Source of the DNA: Chara braunii
Taxonomy: Eukaryota > Streptophyta > Charophyceae > Charales > Characeae
Assembly (NCBI GenBank): GCA_003427395.1
Contig: BFEA01000066.1
Coordinates: forward strand, 3,467,907 to 3,531,906
Length of the DNA stretch: 64,000 nt
Direction of reading: 5' to 3'
Part shown: one piece after another, positions 45,720 through 56,140 of the stretch
Layout: each line of letters begins with the position of its first letter
Numbering within the stretch: the first letter of the stretch is position 1
Notes under the pieces: generated by a model
The model's input: only the letters and a program-made list of their open reading frames with translations
What the model was told of the DNA's origin: nothing
The model's database searches: none
Position numbers and translations under genes: made by a program

Positions 45720-46960
45720 ACAATTTGAGTGCCCACTGGCGCGCTGGCTCAAAATCATCAGGGCAGAGTACACAGATTGAGTGCGCATGGGCGCACTGAC
45801 TCTAGCTCGTCAAAGCAAAGTTTACAGATTGAGTGCGCACTGTCGCACTGAGTCCAGTTCATCAAAGCCGAGTTTACAAATTGAGTGCGCATTGTCGCAC
45901 TGACTCAAGTTCATCAAAGCCGAGTTTACAAATGGAGTGCGCATTGTCGCACAGACTCCCTTTCATCAAGGTCGAATCTTGCAAATCGAGAGAAGGTTAA
46001 CCGACCCCCCATTTTTCACCTCAATTTATAAGAGAAACATAAGGTCATCCCAAACAAACTTCACACCAATCTATAGACTGCACTTCTTACTAACATATTA
46101 TTAAAAAAATACAAAAAAGAAAAAATAAAAACACATAAAACAGCAACTCAAAAGTCTATTTTCACGCAATTTTGCCAAACAACAACTTCATCAAAATTTC
46201 AAGACTTTCAGGATGATTAACAATACAAATTCTAATAACCCAAATGACACCAAATTTGACACACAGCAAGCTTGTCCTAAAACAAAAACCCAGGGCCGAA
46301 AAGTGAGGGACCCGGTTAACCACTTGTGTGCAAATCGAGTGCGCAGCGTCGCACTTAAGTTCGAGTGCGCACAGTCACACTTACTCAAGATCATCAATGC
46401 AGTGTTTACAGGCTGAGTGCGCAGTATCGCACTTACATGGGATCATCAACGCAGAGTTTTACAGATCGAGTGCGCAATGTCGCACTTGAGTTCGAGTGCA
46501 CACAGTCGCATTTACTCAAGATCATCAATGCAGTTCCACACATCAGGTGCGCAGTGTCGCACTTACTCAATGCCGAGTTTGAGTGTGCATAATCGCACTT
46601 ATTCAAAATTATCAATGCAAAGCTCACGGATTGAGTGCGCAGTGTTGCACTTACTCAAAGCCGAGTTTGAGTGCGCACAGTCGCATATATTTAGGATTAT
46701 CAATGCAAAGCTCTCAAATCGAGTGCCTATCGGCACGCTAATTCAAGATCATCAGCGTAAAGCTCACAGATTAAGTACTCATTGCCATGCTGGCTCATGA
46801 TCACCAAGGCAAAGCATGCAGATTGAGTGCGTGTTGACATGCTGATGCAGAATCGACCCTCAGATACAGTGCGGGTGAGCACATAGTTTTCCTGGTTCAG
46901 AAAATGGCCCTCAAAACATAGTGCGCGTGAGCACACGTTTCTCTAGTAAAGTAATGGAGT
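45720..46960. repeat. AGTGCG-N6-CGCACT hairpin array (E3 3' LTR)
   Basis: About sixteen units of ~60-65 bp (or half units) carry GAGTGCGCATTGTCGCACT or variants (loops CATTGT, CACTGT, CATGGG, CACAGT, CAGTGT, CAGTAT). The 6-bp stem AGTGCG/CGCACT is mostly kept while the 6-base loop varies. Linkers read TTCATCAAAGC, GAGTTTACA. It is interrupted by the insertion at 45991-46329. The 5' LTR has the same array from 63715. Confidence 0.8.
45991..46329. mobile_element. 339-bp MITE-like insertion
   Basis: Flanked by a 10-bp direct repeat, GCAAATCGAG (45981-45990 and 46330-46339). The other LTR copy has the unoccupied site at about 63967-63978 (CTTGCAAATCAAGTGCGCAG). GGTTAACC occurs close to both ends (45995-46002 and 46314-46321), and the flanking bases form imperfect inverted repeats (GGTTAACCG..CCCYCA..TTTTTC). 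The interior is AT-rich and non-coding. The 9-10 bp target duplication fits Mutator-like elements. It inserted after the LTRs were formed. Confidence 0.75.
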
Positions 46961-47510
46961 GCACGTGGGCGCACAGAGGCAAGATCAGCAACTTCCACAA
47001 ATCCGAATGGCAATGGAGCGCGCGTGGGCGCACAATGGCAAGATCAACAGTTCCACGGATCCAAGGGGCAATTCCAATCCATACCAAACTGCACAGACCT
47101 GCCAAGTAGCAGTTCATAACTATGCCAGGATACACCAGGCTGACAAACGACAGATCAAAGCTATGTCTGACTGCGCCAGGCTGATAAACAGCAAACCAGA
47201 GCTACGCTAGACTCCGCCAGGCTGATAATCCATAAGTCAGAGTCATGCCAGACTGCGTCAGGCTGCTAAACGGAAGATCAGTAATTGCTCCAGGCTGCCA
47301 AATGACAAATCAGAACTGCGCCAGACTGCACCAGGCTGACACATGGCGGATCAGAACTGCGCCAGACTGCGCCAGGCTGCCAAAAGACAAATCAGAACTG
47401 CGCCAGGCTGACACACGACGAATCAGAACTATGCCAGACTACGCAGACTGCCAAATGACAAATCAAAACTGCACCAGACTGCGCCAGGCTGACACATACA
47501 TAATTTAAAG
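46961..47510. repeat. GCGCCAGGCTGA tandem array (E3 3' LTR)
   Basis: From 47130 about ten units of ~40 bp of the type AACTGCGCCAGACTGCGCCA, GGCTGACA, then GACAAATCAG. Before it, two GTGGGCGCACA segments join the previous array. No gene is supported. Confidence 0.7.
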
Positions 47511-47905
47511 AATCGCATATGGTTTAAAGTCATCAAGCGTAGACTAAACCTGGTGCGAGCAGCGGAAGAAAGGTAGCATAGTGCACCCCAAAACAAAGGG
47601 GGGGGTAGTCTGAATAATGGGAAAGAGCGAAGCGAGCGAGGAGTGAGCAAGCGAAAGAGTGAGAGAAAGATGGGAAAGGACAAAAAGGAGGAGAGGATGT
47701 GGGAGACGGGGTTATGACCTTGGCCAAAAGCCAGACTCATACCGCTGCTCTAGCAGCTCTCCCCCTCTCTTACCTCCTGCCTGCTTCGTCCTCACTCATC
47801 TCACTCCTTTCCCTGCTTCCTCCTTGCTCTAGTTCCCGCTTTATCGCACCAGCGTTTCTACATCCTCGCACGTGCGATCTCTCTCCTTGAGTGGCACGAC
47901 CTCTC
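47511..47905. other. Transcript start region of E3 LTR
   Basis: The region just downstream (leftward) of the TATA box. A minus frame at 47429-47740 is open, but its product is low-complexity (Leu/Phe/Ser-rich) and has no counterpart in E1 or E2 ORF A, so I do not call it a gene. Confidence 0.4.
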
Positions 47906-47912
47906 TTTTATA
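47906..47912 (-). promoter_or_regulatory. E3 LTR TATA box
   Basis: Minus strand CACTATAAAAGAGAGG. It lies 5.8 kb from the LTR end at 42118, against 5.5 kb in E1 and 6.5 kb in E2. Confidence 0.65.
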
Positions 47913-47949
47913 GTGGAGAGGCCGGGTGGTCGGGCCCAAGTGCAGCAGT

Positions 47950-48430
47950 CTAAGGGCTAAAAATAACACAGGCCTCTGTTAAAATTAGCACAGGCCTGCG
48001 CTAAAAATAGCGCGGAACAGGGACAGTCCCGACTTTGGGACACGAACAGTCAGCCCTGTGCTAAGAACAGCGCGGACCTGCGCTAAATATAGCACGGGTC
48101 TGCGCTAAAATTAGTGTGGGACTGCGATAAGAATAGCGAGGGCCTGCACTAAAATAGTGAGAGCCTGTGCTAAAAATACTGCGGGACTTGGGGCAGTCCC
48201 GATTTAGGGATAGGAACAGTCAGCCCCATGCTAAAAATAATATGGAACTGCGCTAAAAATAACACGGGCCTCCGCTAAAAATAACACGGGCCTGCGCTAA
48301 AAATAGCACGGGCCTGCGCTAAAAATAAAAAAGGTCTGCGATAAAAATAGCACGGGCCTGCGCTAAAAATAACATGGGCGTGCACTAAAAAAAGCATGGA
48401 CCAATGCTAAAAATAACACGGGTCAGTGCT
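47950..48430. repeat. U3 array of GCGCTA-AAAA-TAGCGC hairpins
   Basis: About twenty ~22-bp units of the form GGCCTGCGCTAAAAATAGCA, many able to fold as GCTA-aaaa-TAGC. Two GGGACAGTCCCGA palindromes interrupt it (near 48018 and 48192). It lies directly upstream of the TATA box, so it may act in promoter control or be a plain satellite. Confidence 0.75.
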
Positions 48431-48440
48431 AAAAATAATG

Positions 48441-48860
48441 TCGAGCTTAGACTGGCCCGACTTTGGAATACTACGGTCGGCCTTGTTTTGAAAATTAAAC
48501 ACACCCCTCTTAATCAAAATAAGGGCCCAATCCCGTATTCCCTTGACCTTTTCCGGTCGTGCCCTTCCCGACGCAGTAAGTCCTGTCCCAAGTGGTCTAC
48601 CTATTTTTCTCATTAACCTTTGGTCCGTTTTCAGTGTTATTCGGACCAGGCCTTACTAATTTGCCCCTTGCGGACGTAGGGGTTCAGACCAGAAGCCACG
48701 ATTCGACTCCCATGGGGCTGGAGCATCGTGCCGTCTTGTCCGTTGCCTCGGGCAAAAAGGGACCAACCAGCGCGTCAACACTCTGCTGATCGTGACCACA
48801 AGCAGCCTGCGACGAGTACACGATACGGTGCGGAGGCTGACCACGACGAGTCAACTATAC
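48441..48860. other. Unassigned sequence upstream of E3 U3 array
   Basis: May hold the right end of the E3 3' LTR. GCTTAGACTGGCCCGACTTT near 48446 resembles GTCTAGACTGGCCCGACCCT near 32591 in the E1/E2 spacer, suggesting shared U3 sequence. Confidence 0.35.
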
Positions 48861-48925
48861 GTTGACGCGGCGCGCCGCTCTCCGACAACCATACCCAACC
48901 CTATTCCTGGCGTCCCCGCCTAGAT

Positions 48926-49430
48926 CCCTCTACTATAAGGGTATACATATATATATATATATATACATTACTTCTATCATTCATCCTCAAGTTTACTCAA
49001 ACGAACGTGTGACGATATCGCGTTCTTGCTGCTATTGTTGCCATTGTTGATCTCTGCTTGCTCGGACACTCGTCTCGCCCGTGCTATCATCGCTTAGTGA
49101 CTTACATTCACCATGTCGCCAAAGACGCGCGGCTCAGGCGCTGGTCGAGGGAGAGGTGGTCGTCAGGGAAAAGCGGTCGATCGACCAATCGACCTGACTT
49201 GCGAGAAGGAGAGGTCAGAGGAGGAAGAGGAAGAGGAAGAGGAAAAATGGGGAGGAGTAAGGTTGCGTCATTGCCAAGAGGATCGGCATGAGCGCACACC
49301 ATCGCCAGGGAAGATGGTGTACTATACGTACAAGTACGAGCAGCGCTATGGTCCTCGCTTCGAGCCGCCCTCTCGATCATATCCTTCGCCATATCCTCCT
49401 TCTTCCTCCGCTCAGCCGCATCCTCGCTAA
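48926..49430 (+). other. Possible plus-strand promoter and short ORF
   Basis: CTCTACTATAAGGGTATAC (TATA near 48930) and a (TA)n run precede an ATG at 49113 opening 105 codons: RGRGRGG-type glycine/arginine start (GSGAGRGRGGRQGK), an acidic run of nine Glu, then YYTYKYEQRYGPRFEP and PSPYPPSSSAQ. No known domain. It points opposite to E3. It could be the start of another retroelement's gag, but I have no supporting motif. Confidence 0.25.
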
Positions 49431-51780
49431 CTCACCTTTCTGCCTCAGCCGCCTCGCCCTGCGCCACAACCACTACCACGTGTGCCGGATCCGCCCGTCG
49501 TCCATCAAGCTGCGCTGTCCGACCATCGCTCGTGTATCACGCTTGTGCTGTTTTTCATCTGCCAGCTTGAGTTGTGCGGCCTTGTATGCTATCTGATATA
49601 TAGAGGCATCATATAAAACATCTCCTAATCATCAAGGTGCTCGCCCGCTAGGGCTCGAGTGCTCGCTCAATAAGGCATGGACCTCTGGCCCAAGCCACCA
49701 TCAAAATCAAAGAAGGATTAGTCTTATCAAACTTGCGTGGTGCAATCACCGCACGCAAATATCATGACCGCTCATGCAGCTCAATCATACTACGAATCCC
49801 GTTGTCTTGCACTATTAAATCTTTCTCAATCTTAGGTCAATCCACTCATTAGGTTTGACCTCGTGCATCATCATAATCGGACTCAGTCTTAGACCAAACC
49901 CTATCGTTAGGTCTGGCCTAGCAGTCCAACTCCCAGTCATGGCCTGCTCATCTCAACCTCATCGAACCAATCCTTCTCATCAGCACAACATAATCCTCAT
50001 CATTATCTCAGTTATAGTCCAGCCACATGTGGATATGGGACTAATCATCGAACTCAGGATCATCCGGGTCATCTTGACTAAAGGCCGCCTCATAAGGGGG
50101 AAACATACCAAACCCCTTTCTCTTTGTCTGCTGGTTCTGTGCCATTCACTGTTGGGTCATACCAAACCCCGTTGTCTTCGTCTGGCTATAGGGTACCTGC
50201 AAAACAGAGATCATGTCATGCCAAAAAAAAACAACGAGAAAAGGGTCTCCCCTAAAGACCCTTGCCAACTCCCCTTCCTCACTCACTCTAAGAGTCTTAC
50301 CTTTTGGCCTTCTGAGAGTGCCCCCGCTCGCTCTGGTGAGCTCCTCCGCTGACCCAACCCGGCAAGCAGAGCAAAGTCATTCTTGATTTCCAGTCATGGC
50401 GGTCCGACCGCCCTCCGATCCCTTGCTAAAAAAAGCTCACGGGGAGCCACACACCCCTTCATGAAGCCCTCACTCCGATGAGTGCAGACCCATGGATTAG
50501 AAACTCGTTAGTTGACATCAGAGCTTCTGTCTACTCGCTTGACTTCTTGATTAACGTTCGACTCTTTGCTACTGTGTGGGGAGCCAGCCAACACCCAACC
50601 AGACCCGGTTGGTGAGTCAGAGCGAGTCCACAATTAAGCCTTGCAACAGTGAGCTAGGAGGTCATAATGGCCCTGTTGCCAGCAGGGCAGTGGATACCTG
50701 GCTTATCCCGATGCCAAGGGAATGCCCCTGGAGACACGGCTCCCTAGAGACACCCCGATCAGAGTGATAGTAGGAGTCTACCACCTTGATAAGCCAAATG
50801 TCGGATTTAGACTGGGAGAGGCTCAAGATGCCTCCTTCCTTTCCAGCAGGCGGACCAGGTTGCCACGCGGCGACCCGAAAACGGCTAACCACCCGAGGGT
50901 TCGAGGCTATCAGCCACTATGGCTCAGACGCCCCGCCAACCCATCTAGCCTTTGAACCTGTAAGAACCTGCTTCAAGGAATCATCTCTTGCTCAAGAGGC
51001 GCAGTCGAAACTCTCTACCTCTTCATGAAGGACATAAACGCTGACACAACAGCGAACGCCACTGTGGTTAGACTCTCGTTGGTGAACCGTTGCGAGAACC
51101 CGGAGGCTGCAGTGGGAACACTCCTTTCATCTCGAAGAATGCAGCAGCCTCCAAACCGCTGCGATGCTGAGTGATCTTCGCCCCGACCACATGATCAGAC
51201 AGATCACTCCATCGACTATGACACATGACTGACTACCTATCCCTTTAGAGCTCGGCAGTGCCTAACCGCGAAGGCCCATCTAGAGAGGAACCCCATCCCG
51301 GCGATGTTGAGTCCCTTGCCACTTAAACACTTCACTAGGTTAAGTACCACCCTCTTTTAGGGATAATCAATCAACTTGTGTCAGATGATGCTAGGCAATC
51401 CTCCTTACGCTATCGTACTAGGAGGTTACCTCATCAATTGAGCGCTGACTTATGAGAGGAAGAAAAACATATTTTCACATTATCCCACAACCATTCATTC
51501 CACAATTGCTATGCAAAACAAATAAAATACAATACGAGGCAAAAACTGAAATCCCAAGAACTGGCTCCCAATACCCTAGGCATATCCCAGGACTGACACG
51601 TGACAAGCTAGATACAATGCAATGAACTGAAATTTACAACTTTAACTTACATTTATACAAAACTGGAGCCAATCTGAGCCCGACAGACACATGAGTCCAC
51701 CACTGAGCCGGGTCATCATAGGCTGCTCGTATCCAGCTCCGACATCCGAAATCATACCATAATCATATCAAGCCGACTGT
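49431..51780. other. 3' untranslated region of E3 or flanking repeat, no gene seen
   Basis: Between the putative E3 LTR and the end of pol. Short frames only (longest 49855-50352), without motifs. Three GTCTTAGACCAAACC/GGTCTGGCC-like phrases occur near 49840-49920. Confidence 0.35.
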
Positions 51781-51819
51781 CGTCTGCAGCTCGCGGCATA
51801 CGGGCCACGTCCCAGCGTA

Positions 51820-52550
51820 TAATCATCATCCATAGATGGCGGCTCACTGGCCACGTCCCAGCACATAATCATCATCCATAGATGGCGACTCACTGGTCAC
51901 GTCCCAGCATACGGTACACTGTCCACGTTCCTGCATTTAATCATCATCTGTAGCTGGCGGCAACACTATCCACGTCCCAGCATATAATCATCATCTGTAG
52001 CTGGCGGCAACACTGTCCACGTCTCAGCATATCATCATCATCTGTAGCTAGCGGCAACACTGTCCACGTCCCAGCATATCATCATCATCTGAAGCTGGCG
52101 GCACACTGGCCACATCCCAACATATCATCATCATCTGAAGTTGGTGGCACACTGGCTACATCCCAGCATNNNNNNNNNNNNNNNNNNNNNNNNNNNNNNN
52201 NNNNNNNNNNNNNNNNNNNNNNNNNNNNNNNNNNNNNNNNNNNNNNNNNNNNNNNNNNNNNNNNNNNNNNNNNNNNNNNNNNNNTGGCACACTGGCTACA
52301 TCCCAGCATATCATCATCATCTGAAGCTGGCGGCACCCATCATATCATCATCATCTGAAGCTGGCGGCACACTGGCCACGTCCCATCATATCATTATTAT
52401 CTGAAGCTGGCAGCACATTGACCACATCCCAGCATATCATCATCGTCCGGCGGCACACTGGCCTCGTCCCAACACATAATGATCCCGCGGTTGACGGCAC
52501 ATTGACCACGTCCCAACCAATGCTGAGGGCACACTGGCCACGACCCAACA
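51820..52550. repeat. CATCATCATCTGAAGCTGGCGG tandem array with N gap
   Basis: About fourteen visible units of ~48 bp: ATCATCATCATCTGAAGCTG, GCGGCACACTGGCCACGT, CCCAGCAT. A 115-base N gap at 52170-52284 lies inside, so the true copy number is unknown. It starts ~15 bp beyond the end of the integrase frame, on the downstream side. Confidence 0.85.
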
Positions 52551-52564
52551 TGTACAGGCTGATG

Positions 52565-53584
52565 CTATACGACTCTCGGGTCTCGCCTCAACATTTTGCC
52601 CGAACTCGGAATCAAATCTGCATCTCTGAGTATGAATTTTCGGAACCGGGAGCCAGATACTTTACCATGGGATGTCGTTTCATCCATCTCTACTATCTCA
52701 TAGGCCTTGTCTTCCACCTCTCTGATGGTCTTGAATGGTCCCATCCATCTGACCTCCAATCTCTTGGTCCGCTGCGTCTCGAGAGATGTATCATGCAGAA
52801 GTACAATATCCCCGACCTGAAGTCGCCCCTTTCTGATGTACCTCTTGCTGTTTCATCGTGTCTGATCAGATAATCTGCTGTCTGACATCCTCTTTATGAC
52901 CTCGATTATGGGTTCATCCACTTCCTTAATCTGCCTGATCCTCAGCCTCAGCAACTCCTCTGTGGAGTATGACTCTCTCTGCGCCTCATGGGTCTAGGTC
53001 TCAACCAGGTTCTCAATGGGAGAAGTAACATATCGTCCGTACCAGCGTGTAACAGGTGCATAACTTGTAGTCCGTTTGACAGTCACATTGTCAGCATAGA
53101 GAGCAACTCTCAAGAAATATGACCAGCTTATGGAATCACCTTAGCACCATTTTGATATAGCATCCTTTAGAGTCATGTGACCTTTTTCCACTGGTGCATT
53201 AGCTTGAGGATGATATGGTGTCACAAATCTGACCCTGACTCCAAGTTAGGACATGAGCTTTCTGACCATCTCGTTCTTGAACTCTGATCCTTGATCAGCC
53301 ACAAACTCACGAATGAGGGGGTACCTTAGGTAGATTTCCTCGATCCAATGTGTCACTACTTTTGCGGTTTTCTTACGGATGACATTTGCTTCAACATAAC
53401 CAGACATATTATCTCTCATATTTAATATATATTTCATTTCATCCTTATCAAGTGGCATGGTAATTAGATCAAGGTGAACACTACTACCACGCTCAACAAG
53501 AACAGTGAGGTATAAGGGTTCAGTCAATCTCACAGATGACCTTTTCTGACAGGCTTCACATGACTTACAATATCTCATAACCAT
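52565..53584 (-). pseudogene. Ty3/Gypsy integrase core and C-terminus (E3)
   Basis: Inserts element cDNA into the host genome. It starts at MVMRYCKSCEACQKRSS (end of the HHCC zinc finger). The catalytic core shows VHLDLITMP (first Asp), DNMSGYVEA and FVADQGSEF (second Asp). After an in-frame TAA at 53246 the same frame continues as VTPYHPQANAPVEKGH, which supplies the Glu of the DDE triad. Further stops occur near 53140, 52998 and 52863. The C-terminal part RKGRLQVGDIVLLHD, RWMGPFKTI and ILRDADLIPSS is the usual Gypsy integrase tail. Four stop codons make it inactive. Confidence 0.85.
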
Positions 53585-53599
53585 ATCCTTCAGGCCATC

Positions 53600-54376
53600 T
53601 CAGTGATATAGTCGGGATACTTTATAGTATGTAGCATCAACTGTCCTATGACCCCCTGCTACACCCTCATGCAACGCGGCGATCACCTCTAATTGCCTTT
53701 CCTTACCGCACACCACTCTCAGCGGCGGTAGTCCTTCCTTAGCATTCACAAAAAGGTGACCCCTACGTAGTCTAAAGGTCCTTTTTGTCCTCTCATGGTA
53801 GAACTCGTTCAAGTGATTACTGCTCATCACTACACCGATCCTCTTATACTCTCCATCGTATTCTTCCTTTCTAACTATGCCCTCATCATCCTTACTTTGT
53901 TCTAAATTTTCTGACCCATTCTCTATCTCATTCAATCGACGCTCAACCATTATTGAACTCTCAGCCAGCTCATGAGCTGCAACAGCGGCCTGTTCTACCA
54001 TCCCATAGGGGTTTTCTTTTTCTCCCCAGCAGTCTTCTCTACTGGTCGCCATGGCTGAGGCGGTACAACGAGTGGGAGCAGAAGGTAACCCTTCATCATC
54101 GTCCTCCATAAAGAATTCGTCAACGAAGGATGCCTCCTCAAGAGATTCATCATCTATTGATCCCCATTCCACGCGGCTTAACCCATCGGCTCGATTCTTA
54201 TTAGTAGGCACCTTTTCTAATACAAAATCATACGTCCATATATGAGTTATCAATCTACTGATCGTAGCATCTATTGGTTGATGCCTCTTAACAGCTCCGA
54301 TTACTGCCGTAGAATCCGTTCTTAAGATGAATCTTCGTCCCATAATGTAGTGTCTGAACACCCTTAGACAGTGCAT
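53600..54376 (-). pseudogene. RNase H C-terminus, tether and integrase zinc finger (E3)
   Basis: The N-terminal part has FILRTDSTAVIGAVKR and DFVLEKVPTNKNRADGLSRV, typical of the end of Gypsy RNase H. A ~130-residue acidic linker follows (VDEFFMEDDDEG). Then FRLRRGHLFV and VIAALHEGVAGGHRTVDATY form the H-H half of the integrase zinc finger. A TGA at 53600 separates it from the CxxC half in the next ORF. A frameshift near 54370 separates it from the preceding ORF. Confidence 0.8.
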
Positions 54377-54822
54377 GATTGCCAGAAGCTCCTTCCTAAA
54401 CTGAATATAACCTCTTTCAACTGAATATAATTCTCAAACCTAAGTGGCCTCTCATTTCCATTTTCATCTTTTTGCACAAGCACTCCCCCTAAGGCTATGG
54501 GGCCACCGTCAGCCTCGATGATGAAAGGTTTTCCCTTTTCATCGTCAAAGTGGGGTACCCCTAGCACAACTCCACCGTCTCTTCGCTTATCTTGAAGTGC
54601 TCGTGTTGCTACCTCTCTTTGATTAGACCACTCAAGTTTAACTCCTTGTCGCACCATCTCTCTAAGGGGTTCCGCATTCCTGGCAAACCCAGGAATGAAG
54701 ATCCGCCAGAAGCTGCAGACCCCTAGGAAGCTCCTTACTCCCCCAACCGTCTTTAAAGCTATAGGCGAGTTCAGGATTTTGTCCACCTTCTTCGGATCAG
54801 ACTTCTCCCTTCTAGGAAACAC
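54364..54822 (-). pseudogene. Reverse transcriptase connection and RNase H N-terminus (E3)
   Basis: The RT thumb or connection is seen as ALKTVGGVRSFLGVCSFWRI and FIPGFARNAEPLREMVRQG. RNase H begins at PFIIEADGGPIALGGVLVQK (first acidic residue D), then ENGNERPLRFEN. It is in a different frame from the RT palm ORF, so a frameshift lies near 54800. Confidence 0.8.
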
Positions 54823-55634
54823 CTAAAACCTAGAATTGTTACCCCCTTTTGAAATAATAACGATTTCGGTTCGCTTGCTGTTAGGTTGTACTTAGCCAAC
54901 CTTTCTTGTACTTTCGCCACTCCTTGCGCATGTTCCCACACGAACCGTCTGACTCGACCATCCACTAAAGTCTCATCATTTTCCTTCGGTCCTTTAACCG
55001 GGTTGTCATCAATGTACGGAAACGAAACCTCTGGGCATATGTCCTCCATGACCTTCAATATGTCTCGCTGGACAACTGCGACCTCATTCGTCCACTATTT
55101 ACGCACCACACACATTTGTATGAGGCCTCTAGGTGTATGCATGACGGTCATAGGTCGACTAGTAGGATCTATGGGGAACTGGTCATATCCACAGTACAAG
55201 TCTATTAGAGAGTAAATGTTTCTTATGGCGAAAGACTCGGCCAATAGATCCGCGTTGGGCAAGCTACCCGCATCACGAACCGTTACCGAATTCAATTTTT
55301 GCAAGTTTTGTATCCAGCGCAGACCTCCGCCTAACTTCCAAAAGCAAAACCAGTGATTGACATAAGCATCATCCGCTGGTTCTGCAACGTTGGAGGCGAT
55401 CTTTTGGTTTATATACTTCATTACCTCTTCTTCTTCCTTCTGAGCATATTTCGTGGGTCCGTCATTCCAAGGCATGTCAGGAACGGTCCAGATCTTGACC
55501 ATCTTGATCATGTCAACGTCCAGTTGTTCCCTCTCCTCGTCATTAAAGGAAAAGGCACCACTGTACTTTTGACATAATTCACATATGAAGTCCTTCTCAG
55601 CCGGCAGGAGAAAGTCATCGACTCCTACCTTCAT
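54771..55634 (-). pseudogene. Ty3/Gypsy reverse transcriptase palm (E3)
   Basis: Copies element RNA into DNA. It opens with MKVGVDDFLLPAEKDFIC and has FCFWKLGGGLRWIQNLQKLN, VTVRDAG and the first catalytic block YSLIDLYCGYDQFPID. HTPRGLIQMCVV is then interrupted by TAG at 55095, and after WTNEVAVVQRDILKVMEDIC comes FPYIDDNPVKGP with the YIDD active site. The two halves are in the same frame, so one stop breaks it. ERLAKYNLTASEPK and VTILGF follow. Confidence 0.88.
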
Positions 55635-56098
55635 TATCTTGAACCTCTCTGGGTAATTCTTTCTCTTTTTAATGCAGTCTCTCTTAATATTTTAATTATC
55701 TTTCTTTCCTTCTCTAATGCTTCATTGTAGTCTTTTTCCATCAGGACTGCCACCAGATTCTTCTTAACGCTCTTGCGCTTATACTTCCTCTTAGATCCGG
55801 TGACTATTTTTCTAAAAAAATGCCTAGTTGCAGAAAAGGTGGGCTGCATCGTGCCAACTTTTGCCGCCATCACAACATCTTTGAATCCTTCCATCTCTCT
55901 CTTATCGGCCAACTCCTTCTCTTTATCTAGGAGCTTTAGCATATTTCCGGTATCATTTACTCTGACCGTTGTTTCCTCGTCTATTATTCCACTTTCTTTT
56001 AACTTTGCTCGTACTTTCTTAATCAACTTGTCAGATTCTCTATGCTTAAGAGAATTAACATGTCGCTGATGACGATGATGGTGCCTATCACTTATCAC
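55634..56098 (-). CDS. Basic linker between protease and reverse transcriptase (E3)
   Basis: 154 codons, Lys/Arg-rich: HHHRHQRHVNSLKHRES, KLIKKVRAKLKESGI, KRKYKRKSVKKN, LEKERKIIKILRETALK. Same frame as the protease ORF, separated by a stop near 56100. No domain recognised; part of the polyprotein by position. Confidence 0.5.
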   Translation of the reverse strand: MISDRHHHRHQRHVNSLKHRESDKLIKKVRAKLKESGIIDEETTVRVNDTGNMLKLLDKEKELADKREMEGFKDVVMAAKVGTMQPTFSATRHFFRKIVTGSKRKYKRKSVKKNLVAVLMEKDYNEALEKERKIIKILRETALKRERITQRGSR

Positions 56099-56140
56099 AA
56101 AAGTTTGTTCTTGACCAGTGATAGGATCTTGGAGGGAGAG

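Larger units (their letters stand above)
42118..48440 (-). mobile_element. E3 3' LTR (at least to its U3 array)
   Basis: Plus-strand left end TGTCGCGCCCCCACC equals the left end of the LTR copy at 60186. The two run parallel at an offset of ~18,070 bp for at least 3.8 kb. A ~130-bp sample near 42650 and 60742 shows about a dozen differences. The TATA box lies at 47906. Unlike 60186, no primer-binding site lies on the left, as expected for a 3' LTR. The right boundary is unresolved. Confidence 0.7.

Noticed and set aside
43999-46800. Frames in the GGGCCC, GCGCGC and GTGCGC arrays
   Set aside because: Translations of tandem repeats, with no conservation of frame between the two LTR copies.
44640-46960. 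CRISPR array
   Set aside because: The repeats are short, imperfect and of variable spacing, the spacers are also repeated, and the host is a eukaryote without cas genes.
47429-47740. Minus-strand ORF of 103 codons downstream of the E3 TATA box
   Set aside because: Low-complexity hydrophobic product with no relative in E1 or E2; a pyrimidine/purine-rich stretch explains the open frame.
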